This document shows positions 11,349 to 22,414 of a stretch of DNA of 64,000 nucleotides, one piece after another (the stretch's first letter is position 1; each line of letters begins with the position of its first letter). The position numbers and the translations under genes were made by a program. Source of the stretch: Chimonanthus salicifolius. Lineage: Eukaryota > Streptophyta > Magnoliopsida > Laurales > Calycanthaceae. The stretch is taken from the NCBI GenBank assembly GCA_013350335.1, contig CM023537.1:47242111-47306110 (forward strand), written 5' to 3'. The notes under the pieces are model-generated. The model was not told where the DNA came from, did no database searches, and saw nothing but the letters and a program-made list of their open reading frames with translations.

Positions 11349-13931
11349 TGCAATGGCCCAGCCCTTAATTTAATAGATTTATGATGTAATATTAGGGGTT
11401 TCACGTGTGAGGTGTATCTGAGGGTCCCACCTAAGCACACGTGAACTGTAGATAGTACCCCGTTGGAAAAGAGTTGGAAAATAAAAATTAAAATAAGTTT
11501 TTAATTTATTTTATTTTGGTGGAGTCGGACAGACCGACAATGTGATTTAGGTTGGGGTGTTTGAAACCCCCAACTCCCACACCCTTGGCTCTTATTCACT
11601 TCCCTTTATCTCCATTGCCCCAACTCCTCCATATCAGCCAATCCATGTGCTTGCTTTTCCCTTTCTCACCCCAAGCTTCCATTTGAGTGGATTTTCTCAT
11701 CTTCAAAGTAAGGTTTTCATCTTTTTTCACTCTCATTCCTCTTCTTCGATGGGGCTTTTATGGGATGTAGTGAGAATGGGGCTTGAAATGGCCAATGGGC
11801 TTTGTTTGGAGAGAACCCCATGGAATAAATTGGGATTTTCGAATTTGGGGCTTTGTTTGGGTATGGATAATGAAGGAAAATGGGTTTTGAACCATGGAAA
11901 AGTAAGATTTGGGGGAAATCTCTTGTGTGGATGAATTGGAGCACCAACGTTGGAGAAACTTGGGGTTTCTCCTAAGTTTGAACTTGCATAGAGCTGGTCT
12001 TTGGTCTAAAAATCCAAATGGGGACAAATAATTTGGGGGTTTTGCTTTCAAACACTAGTTGGGATTAGAACAATGCACTAAATGAATTCTATTTGTGTTT
12101 TTATTTTGATTAGAGGCCCCAAATCCGAACCCCGAAGCCGATCAAGTCGAGAATCAACCCGACACCTCATAAAAGCTTAAGGTGTGGAAAGCTACACACT
12201 TGTTTGGATATTTAGAGATTTCTAAGCTTTTTAGAAATCCTTATATGGATTTTCATGATTAAATGTATGATGATGTGATATTTATGATAGATGGAAATAT
12301 TTAATTAGAGATAATACTTCTATGATACAAAGTGTTAATATTATTGCATTATGTGTTGAATGGAAATTGACCCTATTGAGGGGCTATTTAGTTGTTTGAT
12401 AATGAAATGTGGATTTGATGTTGAAATGGAGATTTATGGAGCAAATTGTGCTAATCACCATGGGTTGGATTAATATTGGACCCAAATTGCAAGGATGATG
12501 TAATAAAGGTTGCGTAGGTCCAATTGAGTATCCCAAGCATAGGAGATTACTCTCCTCTCAAGACTAATCTAAATAAGATGAATTTAAATGTATGAACTTA
12601 TGAAATCAGTTATGTATATTATCATGCTTTGCTTAAGGGTATTTGTATGAGCTTGGTGTGTTTGAGAGCATATCTATATTGACGTTGATATTCATGTGTA
12701 TTGTGTACTCACATCTAACCTAAGATAGGTTAATTTTAGTGAGTTAAGAAAGATGTACTTATTGGACATGAACAATTTAATGATGATATGGTGAGAATGG
12801 ATCATGGGGTTGTAAAGTGAACCTTACCCCATTTGGAATTCCCATTAATGTGAATACTCAATTCCTTAGAGGGGTTTGGGATGACAATGAAACAGATATT
12901 ATCTTACTATTCTTATTGGGATGGTGGCATCGGCTAAGGAGACTGGGTTTCGTAGGGTTGCCGTTGAAGAGTAGGTCCCTCACATGTCATACGTTGTAGG
13001 GCGCTCTCACGGCTATTTAGCACTTCAGATGTTCTTGGATATGCAAGGCTAGATATACATTCACCCTGTGGGGGATCGTATTAGCTCCGTAAGTCGTGAT
13101 TTGACTACCTTAGAATTTGGCTGAATCATCCATGAGGTGAAGGGACGCAGGGCGAGGTTGACATAGGACACGCTATGCGTGAGTCACCCGCTTAGTAAGT
13201 CGTGGGCCCTAAGTCATGGTCGAAGTTGAGGTATTGCTTGTGATGACCATCCGTTCCATTGTAAAATTCCTTTAAGTGGGGAGTAGTTCCCATAATGATG
13301 ATGTGATAATATGATTACGTAGCACAGTATGGATTACACTCTCCATTACATACATTATATGTTATGAGTTCGTTAGTGTGTAGCATGCATATATTTCCTC
13401 ATTGAGCTTGTTTATGCTCACCTCCTTACAATTTCAGGTACCATTGCTCCAGCGGGGTCCGAGGGACCAAGAGGATGTCCATAGACTACACACCTTGTTG
13501 ATCTACCACTCACTTGACTATCATTTTGATATTTTGTCATTTTGATTACATGGTTATGTATATTTTTGTTAAGTTAGAAGATAAACCATGTATGATTATC
13601 ATTGAAAACATGTTTAATGTTTTGAAAACTTATTTGAACCTTCTAAACTTTGAGAAGGTAATCTCTATTGTGGTTGGACGTGAATGGTTGTACATTCATT
13701 TACTATGTTGAACAGGTGGATTAATTGTAGAGGCTAAGATTGGCCCAATAGTCCAGTTTTTAGAGGAGACTCTGCCGAAATTTCGGTAGGGATCTTACTT
13801 CCCTAAAAGGATATGAAATTATTATTGTGTGTTAACACGTGTGATGTCGTGTAACTATTATTTATTTGGTGTATTTGGAGAAATGAAATTTTTTTCTGCG
13901 TCACGTGTCGATTTTGGGTTGGGGCGTGACA
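11349..13931 (+). repeat. 3' LTR of the gypsy element (2,583 bp)
   Basis: Starts tgcaatggcccagccctta and ends gggttggggcgtgaca. It is the direct repeat of 3948-6596, shorter by a ~47-bp deletion near 11670 and a ~22-bp deletion near 12352. It is followed by the second aaact. Confidence 0.93.
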
Positions 13932-15630
13932 AAACTGATATTTTTTTCAGTCCACAAACATTGCACACTGAGAGGGTTGGTTTAAAAATATTCATATTTT
14001 TTTGATACATTTACATATTTTTTGCCAATTTATCACATGAAAATGGCAGATTAAATGATAAAATTAAAAAAAAGCCTCATCTGATGTCAAAATGATATGT
14101 TTTTCAATCCACAAACACTACACACTGAGAGGGTTGGTTTAAAAAAAAAATCATATTTTTTTGATACATTTACATATTTTTTGCCAATTTATCACATGAA
14201 AATGGGGGATTAAATGATAAAATTAAAAACAAAGCCTCATCTGATGTGAAACTGATATTTTTTTAAGTCCACAAACACTACACACTGAGAGGGTTGGTTT
14301 AAAAGTATTTCATATTTTTTTGATACATTTACACTTTTTTTGACAATTTATCACATGAAAATGGGGGATTAAAATTTAAAATGGAAAAAAAGACTCATCT
14401 GATGTCAAAATGATTATTTGTCACTCCACAAACACCAAACACTGAGAGGGTTGGTTTAAAAAAAAATCATATTTTTTTATACATTTACATATTTTTTGGC
14501 AATTTATCACATGAAAATGGCGGATTAAATGATAAAATTTTAAAAAAAAAGCTTCATCTAATGTCAAAATGATATTTTTGTCAGCCCACAAACACTACAC
14601 ACTTAGAGGGTTGGTTTAAAAAAAATCATATTTTTTTGATACATTTACATATTTTTTGGCAATTTATCACATGAAAATTGGGGATTAAGTGATAAAATTA
14701 AAAAAAACCTCATCTTATGTGAAACTGATATTTTTTTCATTCCACAAATACTACACACTTATAGGGTTGGTTTAAAAATATTTCATATTTTTTTTATACA
14801 TTTACATATTTTTTTGGCAATTTATCACATGAAAATGGGGGATTAAAATTTAAAATAAAAATAAATCTTCTGATGTGAAACTGATATTGTTTTCAGTCCA
14901 CAACACTACACACTGAGAGAGTTGGTTTAAAAAAAATCATATTTTTTTGATACATTTACATATTTTTTTGCCAATTTATCACATGAAAATGGGGGATTAA
15001 ATGATAAAATTAAAAACAAAGCCTCATCTGATGTGAAACTGATATTTTTTTCCAGTCCACAAATACTAAACACTGAGGGGGTTGGTTTAAAAATATTTCA
15101 TATTTTTTTGATACACTCACATATTTTTTGGCAATTTATCACATGAAAATGGGGGATTAAAATTTAAAATGGAAAAAAAAGCATCATCTGATCTGAAACT
15201 GATATTTTTTTTCAGTCCACTAACACTACACACAGAGAGGGTTTGTTTAAAGAAAATTCATATTTTTTGATACATTTACATATTTTTTGACAATTTATCA
15301 CATAAAAATGGGGTATTAAATGATAAAATTTTAAAAAAAAAACCTCATCTGATGGGAAATTTTTTCAGTCCACAAACACTACACACTGAGAGGTTAGTTT
15401 AAAAATATTTCATATTTTTTTTATTACATTTTCATTTTTTTGGCAATTTATCACATGAAAATGGGGGATTAAATGATAAAATGAAAAAAAAAAGCCTCAT
15501 CTGGTGTCAAAATGATATTTTTTACAGTCAACAAACACTAAACACTGTGACGGTTGGTTTAAAAAAAATTCATATTTTTTTGATACATTTACATATTTTT
15601 TGGCAATTTATCACATAAAATCGAGGTTTT
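13932..15630. repeat. Tandem array, ~157-bp unit, about 11 copies
   Basis: The word gagaggg(ttggttta) or a close variant recurs at about 13970, 14127, 14287, 14444, 14604, 14760, 14915, 15075, 15235, 15388 and 15547. The steps are 153-160 bp. Each unit is AT-rich, has an A-run and a T-run of variable length, and contains tttatcacatgaaaatgggg. With the part at 3690-3942, about 13 copies existed. It lies upstream of the hAT transposase exons and in all likelihood belongs to that element's leader or intron. Confidence 0.92.
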
Positions 15631-16033
15631 TGTTTAAACATTTAAAATAAATAATCACATTGCTGAAATTTATTTTTTTCACAGAAAATTCTTTCCAAAA
15701 TCAAAGGGGTGATTTATAAAAAAAATCAGCAATTTTTCCCAATAATTACTATTTCTTATAATGTTTTGAACATATAGGGACCATTTTACTTTAGAAAATA
15801 AAAAAATGCAAAAAAACATTAATCTGCATGAAAAAAATAACATACATTCATAATAACTTCTATGCTAAATGTTTAAGCATAAATAAATCACTCAATCACT
15901 AACAGTAATTAATAATCCATATTTTTAAAATAACAAGATATCACAAGAAATGCATTAAATATTAAAGTATACATTAAAACCATAAAACATTTAGATGAAA
16001 AGGCTTAAAAATAAAAATGGAATAAAAACTTAC

Positions 16034-16260
16034 TGGAAATGAATATCTATCTATCAAATATACTTTGAAAGGATTGGATCTTCTAAAATCAGCTAATTAT
16101 ACACTCTTTTCCAATGAAACGGGATGAAGGAATGTGAGATGGAGATGGACTTAGTAAAAATCACCGCTGGATGAGTGGGTTTCTGAAAGATTCAGTGTGT
16201 GAAAGAAGAAATGTATAAGGTCTTCTAATAATAGAGGGGTTTGGCTGGGTTTGATTCATG
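16034..16260 (-). other. Possible 5' leader exon of the hAT transposase
   Basis: On the minus strand a good splice donor (TTTCCA|GTAAGT) lies at 16033, and upstream of it is a pyrimidine-rich, non-repetitive stretch of about 230 bp. If this is spliced to the acceptor at 3671, the 157-bp array and the gypsy insertion both sit in the first intron. This rests only on the splice consensus and on geometry. Confidence 0.25.
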
Positions 16261-16339
16261 AGTTTTGAAAAAATTATTAAAATATTTCGGCGTGGGAAGC
16301 AGCAAGAATCATACAGCCTCTTGGAGTTGATAGAGCCTG

Positions 16340-16545
16340 CCAAACTGAGGCGATATTTTTTGACCTATATATCGCACGATATATCGGCTGTGATATATCG
16401 CCTGATATTCCATCATAATATCGTCGATATTTTGTGGGTCTCAGGACCGATATTATTATTTTTAATTTAAAAAAAACGACGCAAAGTCGATAAATCGAAA
16501 TATCGGCCGATATTGTTTACCGATAAACGGTTTGATAACATACTA
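16340..16545. repeat. Cluster of tatcg/cgata dyads
   Basis: Repeated, partly palindromic words such as gatatatcg, atatcgtcgatat, accgatatt and atatcggccgatatt are packed into 200 bp. The same style recurs at 25190-25355, 35245-35385 and 59440-59512. It may be a decayed small dispersed element; no terminal repeats were defined. Confidence 0.45.
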
Positions 16546-16789
16546 ATTGAAAGCCTTATTTTGGGTTGGAAGCCTAAGTCCCAATAATAACATACTAATT
16601 GTTTGCACTAGACAAACATGTCTTACTAGTATGGTTAAAAAGCTAAAATATCCAAAAAATCTATAATATTGAAAATCATGCTTCTTAAAATTTTAAGAAA
16701 AAACTAAAGTAAATTAAAACTGTACCTTAAAATATCTAGTGTCGAAGTCGGATGCCCAAAGGTCACGTTTCTGCAAAAAAGTAAATCAT

Positions 16790-16798
16790 CAATTTTAA
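16790..16798. repeat. 9-bp target site duplication caattttaa (left)
   Basis: Perfect direct repeat with 18303-18311, directly flanking the palindromic element. A 9-bp duplication is the length typical of Mutator-like elements. Confidence 0.8.
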
Positions 16799-18302
16799 GG
16801 GAGCCCATATAGACACTGACGTTTTCTGCCAGCAGGCACCGAAATTCAGATTTTAAATGACAATTATCATTTTGCCCTTCTGCACGGAATTGACCTAAAG
16901 AAATCAATCGATTGAAGTATGAGCTGAAGAAATCGATCGATTGAAAAATCGATTGATCCCTTCTATTTGCGAAGGATCGGAAGCAAAACCAGCGTAACAA
17001 ATCGATCGCAGAATGAAGCGATCGATTCTGTTAATGTACGCTACAGTAATTATATTATTTAAATAATAAAATTTCCTTTAAAACTTTAAAGTTATTTTTT
17101 AAGCATTGTGTATATTCAAAATTTCTCAAATTTAATATCCGGACTAATTACGATAACCTGATAAAAATACTTTAAGACTTTAAGGTCTTTTGACACTCCC
17201 AAATGCTTAAATCAGAGTGTTTTACAAATAAGGGTATCTCTTGGCTGTGCGGAAAACACATTTGAGAGTGTCAAAATACCTTTAAGTCTTAAAGTATTTT
17301 TATCAGGTTATCGTTATTAGTCTAGATATTCAATTTGAGAAATTTTGAAAATACACAGTGCTTAAAAAATACTGTTAAAGTTTTAAAGGAAAGATAAAAC
17401 TTTAACGGTATTTTTTAAGCACTGTGTATTTTCAAAATTTCTCAAATTGAATATCCAGACTAATAACGATAACCTGATAAAAATACTTTAAGAGTTAAAG
17501 GTATTTTGACATTCCCAAATGCTTAAAATAGAGTGATTTACAAATAAGGGTATCCGTTGGCTGTGCCGAAAACACATTTGGGAGTGTCAAAAGACCTTAA
17601 AGTCTTAAAATATTTTTATTAGGTTAATGTAATTAGTCCGGATATTCAATTTGAGAAATTTTGAAAATACACAGTGCTTAAAAAATACCGTTAAAGTTTT
17701 AAAGGAAAGATAAAATTTTAACGGTATTTTTTAAGCACTGTGTATTTTCAAAATTTCTCAAATTGAATATCCGGACTAATTACGATAACCTGATAAAAAT
17801 ATTTTAAGACTTTAAGGTCTTTTGACACTCCTAAATGTGTTTTCGGCACAGCCAAGGGATACCCTTATTTGTAAAACACTCTGTTTTAAGCATTTGGGAG
17901 TGTCAAAAGACCTTGAAGTCTTAAAGTATTTTTATCAGATTATCATAATTAGTCTGGATATTAAATTTGAAAAATTTTGAAAATACACAGTGCTTAAAAA
18001 ATAACTTTAAAATTTTAAAAGAAATTTTATTATTTAAATAATATAATTACTGTAGCACACAGTAACAAGAATCGATCGCTTCATCGTGCGATCGATTTGT
18101 TACGCTGGTTTTGCTTCTGCTAGTTCACAAATAGAAGGGACCAATCGATCGATTTTTCAATCGATCGATTTGTTCAGCTGGTGCTTCAATCGATCGATTT
18201 CTTCAGGTCAATTCCGCGCGGAATGACAGAATGGTAATTTTCACTTAAAATTCGAATTTCGGTATCGGTTGACAGAAAACGACGGTGTCAATATGAGCTC
18301 TC
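16799..18302. mobile_element. Long palindromic (fold-back) element A, 1,504 bp, Mutator-like TSD
   Basis: The outer ~270 bp at each end are inverted copies. The left end gggagcccatatagacactg pairs with the right end, whose reverse complement is gagagctcatattgacaccg. Both arms carry repeated atcgatcgatt words and the block aaaaccagcgtaacaaatcg. The middle contains three ~310-bp core units. Each is itself palindromic (ttttaagca ... tgataaaaatactttaagac ... tttgacactcccaaatg ... and back), set head-to-head. No transposase is encoded, so it would need enzyme in trans. The 9-bp perfect TSD favours a Mutator-type origin; fold-back MITE is the alternative name. Confidence 0.85.
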
Positions 18303-18311
18303 CAATTTTAA
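18303..18311. repeat. 9-bp target site duplication caattttaa (right)
   Basis: Partner of 16790-16798. Confidence 0.8.
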
Positions 18312-19500
18312 TCTTCATTGTTTTCTAATTCCAAAATACAAGTTTAAGGATTTGCTATCTTGGATTCTTAAAAATTTCATGTGTGGCAACACTTTTCTGT
18401 AACTAGTGACAAACACTTGTCAAAAATTGATAGTACATAATTCTTTCTTCAATTTACAAAATTTTGCACACAATTTTTCTAATTATAAATACAAACGAAA
18501 AATATGGATTAAGTCTCTCAAAGACTCAAACAAACAAATTTAATCATAATTTTTTTTTATTATTTTTCATGAATTTGCTATACTTTTAGACAATAATATG
18601 ATAATCTTGAACCAAACCCTTCAAACTCACTAAATCAAAACTTAAACTATTCTTTTCCTATTTTTAATTTTTATATAATTTTTTATATATTTGATTTCAA
18701 TATGAGAAGGCTAGGTCAAAGCTTTCAAACTCACAAAAATAAATTTTATATTTTTATCTTTTTTAAATTTTTAATTTTTTTTCCTTGTCAACATGAAAGA
18801 AAATGATAACGGTTTGATAAATGAATGGTTAAAATTTATTTGACAGTTATATTCACTTTTATATAAAATAAAGTAAAGAAATGTTTAAATATTAATATAA
18901 TTTTTTTGTACTTATTACACTAAACTACTAAAATTTCAATCGTTATATCAATTATTTTTTAAACTAATTTATGTATGGAATAGAGTTTCAGTTATGACAT
19001 GTTACCCACTGTCACGAGTTGAGAGATAGTCAATGTACACGAGAGACGTATTTAATTATTTATTTCTTTCCCACGGCTCGAATTCAGGTCATGCTTTTCA
19101 CTGAATGCCTACCGCGCGTGTCGGTCTCTCGGCCCTACGAGGAGGTATGAGACGTGACGTCCTTTGGATTATGTTTCTAATTTATAGATTTTTTTTTAAC
19201 AAATGAGGAAAATCTTTTTGAAATTTCTGGAGTTAGATTAGTTTTCTTAAAACAAGTATTTCAGGTGATGTCCCACTCATATATGATAACCACCGGTTAA
19301 TTTTCGAACTCGCAACCTTTAATTTCATGAGATGAGAAGAAAATAAATTTCATTACTAAAAAGCCTAATCCATAAAAAAATTAGATCATTACATATTTTA
19401 AATTCTATATCCACAGATTTGTGTATGCACAAAACATGCCAAGATATTCTTTAAATCTTGTATTCTGGTTTTTAATCTCTTAAAATAATAAAATAAGATA
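18312..19500. other. AT-rich intergenic DNA
   Basis: No coding signal was recognised. Around 19265-19330 there is a stretch whose reverse complement carries gcgagttcgaaaat, which resembles a pol III B box and may be a worn SINE. Nothing else is supported. Confidence 0.4.
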
Positions 19501-19506
19501 GAGAAT

Positions 19507-19665
19507 TACTCATATAAGTGTAGTTCAATCAGTTACCTCTCGTTTTAGGAAGTGGAATATCACGGTTTCGAGCCTCCATAGCCTAACCTCGGTGTGCCTT
19601 AAGGGTAGGGGTTTACCCGTGTGAGTTTCACGCTGAGTATTCTGTGGGAAAATTAAAAAAAAAAA
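19507..19665 (+). mobile_element. tRNA-derived SINE-like element
   Basis: A box-like tagttcaatcag at 19521-19532 (consensus TRGYNNANNNG) and B box-like ggtttcgagcc at 19564-19574 (consensus GGTTCGANNCC) are spaced as in tRNA promoters. A short body follows and then an A-rich tail at about 19654-19670. Terminal duplications were not resolved, so the ends are approximate. Confidence 0.6.
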
Positions 19666-20010
19666 GAATAAAAATACCGATTGGTATTTTTGCTGATATT
19701 TTAAAAAATGGTATGATATTTTGCTGATATTGACTATGACAAAGAAAACATATTGGGTCCAATCATTTCACAGCCAGTGTTTTAAATTATAGGAATTAGT
19801 GGCTTTGATGAACTCATTCTGCCATTTCATGTAGCCTAAATCTTGTTCCAATTGGTTAAGTATATTTTATGTATGGTACAAAGATCTCTAGCAAACAAGT
19901 TTGAATCAAACAACTAGGCCTAAAAATTGTTTGTCTCTTAAAGACTATAGTCTAATGTTCATCTTCCCTCAATTGTTGATCTGACAAAATTTGACATAAA
20001 TTCAAACATT

Positions 20011-20145
20011 TTAAAAGAGTATGTGTCTAACCTAACCTAAACCCACATATAAATGGATAAGAAGGTTGGAGACTCGACCTTATCTTACTTGATTTATATT
20101 AACAATATACTTATAAAATGAGTTGTTAGCATTACCTGACCCATA
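20011..20145. repeat. Local duplication block X, copy 1 (empty Stowaway site)
   Basis: It shares ctaacctaacctaaacccac, catataaatggata and gagttgttagcattacctga with 20868-21190. At 20091-20103 it reads through without the Stowaway element, so it is the uninterrupted version of the site. Confidence 0.8.
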
Positions 20146-20659
20146 TAGTAAATGTCAAAATACCATCAGTGTCATAATTGCAAATCTAAATGACTATAAA
20201 CTAACTCAACTTATCAGTGAATTAATTATTTATATATTTTTTTCTTTTTTGGAATAATATTCTAAGTAATTTATAATTTTCTTTACTTGTACATTACTTT
20301 CTAAAATGGTGATGGTAACATACTTAGATTGACTTCCACGAATTTATTGCTTAACATATTTTTATAATTTGTTGATTTTGTATGTATTTTTACTTTAAAT
20401 TTTTTGTGATTTTAAAATGAGCTAACTACGTAAATGGATAGATAGTTTAAATGAGTTTAGGTCAATTTATTTAATTAAATGTGTAAACCATTTTGGATAG
20501 ACTTGACCCATTTATTTTTATATCGGTATAAGCTTAGAGGAGATGATCTATTTAATAAATAAATTGTTAGGATTGAGTAGCAAGCCAAAAGACTAGTTTA
20601 ATAGGTGGAATGACCCAAGTTCTTCATAAATACTTAAATTCTCCCCTCTTCACAATCAA

Positions 20660-20825
20660 TGTTTAGAATTTAGACACTGACTAGAAGTTATAGTCAAAAG
20701 ATTGTTTGTTTGAATACAAACATATAATAGCAAAACTACATATGAGGAGATTTATTTCTTTCCATAGATAGTAGGTCTTTCCAGCCGGACTTATCAATGT
20801 AATGGAACTCTAGAACTTAAAAGAA
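20660..20825. repeat. Local duplication block Y, copy 1
   Basis: Direct repeat of 21495-21655 (shared words include atagatagtaggtctttcca, atggaactctagaacttaaa and a gtttgtttgaat-like start). Together X1-Y1-X2-Y2 describe an old tandem duplication with unequal spacers. Confidence 0.75.
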
Positions 20826-20867
20826 TACAAATAAAATACATAGAAAACTAAAAGAGTATGGGTCATT

Positions 20868-21190
20868 TTAAAAGAGTATGGGTCTAACCTAACCTAAACC
20901 CACATATAAATGGATAGGAAGGTTGAGACCTTGTCTGTCTTAATTTATACTCCCTCCGTCCCATTTTAATAGTCTCATTTGAAATATTTGTATTTTTTAA
21001 GGAACTCTGTATATAAGCCTAGCATTCATGTGATCTCATCCATTTTCAACATATTTTGTACTACACAAATACAAATGAGACAACTATTTTGGGACAATTT
21101 TAAAATCCATATAGGACAATTAATTTGGGACAGAGGGAGTATTATCAATATACTTATGAAATGAGTTGTTAGCATTACCTGACCCATATA
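20868..21190. repeat. Local duplication block X, copy 2, interrupted by a Stowaway MITE
   Basis: Direct repeat of 20011-20145, with 190 bp inserted at the TA dinucleotide. Confidence 0.8.
20950..21139. mobile_element. Stowaway MITE (Tc1/mariner type), 190 bp
   Basis: Terminal inverted repeats are ctccctccgtccc on the left and gggacagagggag on the right. They differ by one base and match the classical plant Stowaway ends. TA is duplicated at 20948-20949 and 21140-21141, and a paralogous empty site is at ~20097. No coding capacity; it depended on a mariner transposase in trans. Confidence 0.92.
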
Positions 21191-21284
21191 TTTGGCCATA
21201 TTTATATTTGTGATTCTACATTAGTTGTTCCTTGATAGGCCTATCCACCACTTTCACTCTACCGTATTCTTTGTTTCATTCCTT

Positions 21285-21475
21285 AGAATTTTTTCTTTTT
21301 TAACAATCAAGGTGTTCAGATCTATTAGATCACACAACTAATCTTCAGAGTATGTGTAAGCCTCCCTACTCGTACATCGAGTAATTCTATGGAAAGTGAC
21401 CTTTAGGATGGAGTGAGAATCGAATCTAGGACTCCTGTTTCTTGAAACGAGTTCTTTACGGTTCCTTGCAATTAG
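21285..21475 (-). mobile_element. SINE-like repeat, family B, copy 1
   Basis: It starts with a T-rich run on the plus strand (a reversed A tail) and shares its layout with 39523-39700 and 40143-40315: ggtgt-cagatct, about 100 bp with cg-taact-ta-g-gtgacctt, then gagaatcgaatctaggactc. On the minus strand that last block contains a B box-like GATTCGATTCTC. Three copies with the same layout and tail support a retroposed family. Confidence 0.55.
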
Positions 21476-21494
21476 TAGAATTTAGAGTTTAAGG

Positions 21495-21655
21495 TTTAGA
21501 ATTTAGACATTGACTTGATATCACAATCAAAAGATTATTTGTTTGAATGCAAACACAGAATAGCAAGACTGCATATAAAGAGATATATTCCTTTCTATAG
21601 ATAGTAGATCTTTCCAGCTGGATTTATCAATACAATGGAACTCTAGAACTTAAAG
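21495..21655. repeat. Local duplication block Y, copy 2
   Basis: Direct repeat of 20660-20825 at a distance of about 835 bp. Confidence 0.75.
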
Positions 21656-22223
21656 ACAAATCAAATGCTTAGCAAACTAAAAGTCTGAAGGTAATTAATT
21701 AAGAGTCCTAGTTAGATCTAGTTACATAGTATGTATACAAATATATGGGACATCAAGGCATGCAACAAGTTTTGTTATCTAAGAATTATTGGAACTTCCA
21801 AATTCCAATTGGTACACTTCCCTCCCTTTTGCTGCAAGTGTTTATCTTTCACTTGCAACTTGTAACTTTGATGCCAATGCATAATACCGTAAAAGTCTCA
21901 GCACCTTTAATCCTTCTAAGGGATATACCAGCACTAGCAAGCAAACATATTCTTCATATTTTCAAGTTTTTGGCTAAGTATTCCCCTTACTTTTTCCAGC
22001 AGCCTGCATGTCAATTCAGCAAGATGGTCGATTACAAAGGAATGTACTTTTCGAGACATAAAAATTAAAGAAATGAGAAGACAACTTACATGGATAGTAG
22101 AACAACTTGCCTATGTTGATGATGGTTATGTCTTTGAGGTTGATCAAAGAATTTATTCTTTTACACAATCATCCTTCGTGTGATGAACCAGATGAAACAG
22201 TGAATGGACAGTAAAAAAATTTA

Positions 22224-22414
22224 AGACTGTTTGGATGAGAGGTAAATTTTACAGAGGTTATCTTTGACCAGAGGTTATTCTGGGTATTATGAATACCCTT
22301 GTTTGAAAAGGATTTTCAAAAATAGGAAGGGAGGGATAAAATGTTAATTTTTTACTCCTACCTCTTAATTACAAAATATAGATAATAGAAAGTTACCTCC
22401 ATCCAAGCGAAACC
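22224..22414. mobile_element. Short Tourist/Harbinger-like MITE related to the 25.5-kb element
   Basis: The ends are inverted: agactgtttggatgagaggtaa on the left is the counterpart of ttacctccatccaagcgaaacc on the right. The inside has gtaaattttacagaggttat and gaccagaggtta, which match the subterminal words of the 25499-27147 element. About 190 bp, non-coding. Confidence 0.65.

Larger units (their letters stand above)
3948..13931 (+). mobile_element. Full-length Ty3/gypsy chromovirus-type LTR retrotransposon (9,984 bp)
   Basis: Two direct LTRs begin TG and end CA. The 5-bp target duplication aaact is at 3943-3947 and 13932-13936. A primer-binding site follows the left LTR, a purine tract precedes the right one, and the internal order is gag-protease-RT-RNase H-integrase-chromodomain-like tail. 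That order and the C-terminal tail indicate a chromovirus, most like the Tekay/Del lineage (inference). Every polyprotein domain is interrupted and the LTRs differ by substitutions and two clear indels, so the copy is old and non-autonomous. Confidence 0.95.

Noticed and set aside
13932..15630. Regular repeats resembling a CRISPR array
   Set aside because: Units are contiguous 157-bp repeats with no unique spacers, in a plant nuclear context.
21745..22068. 107-codon plus-strand frame
   Set aside because: No recognised domain; sits next to the local duplications, with AT-rich composition like its surroundings. A gene is possible but not supported.
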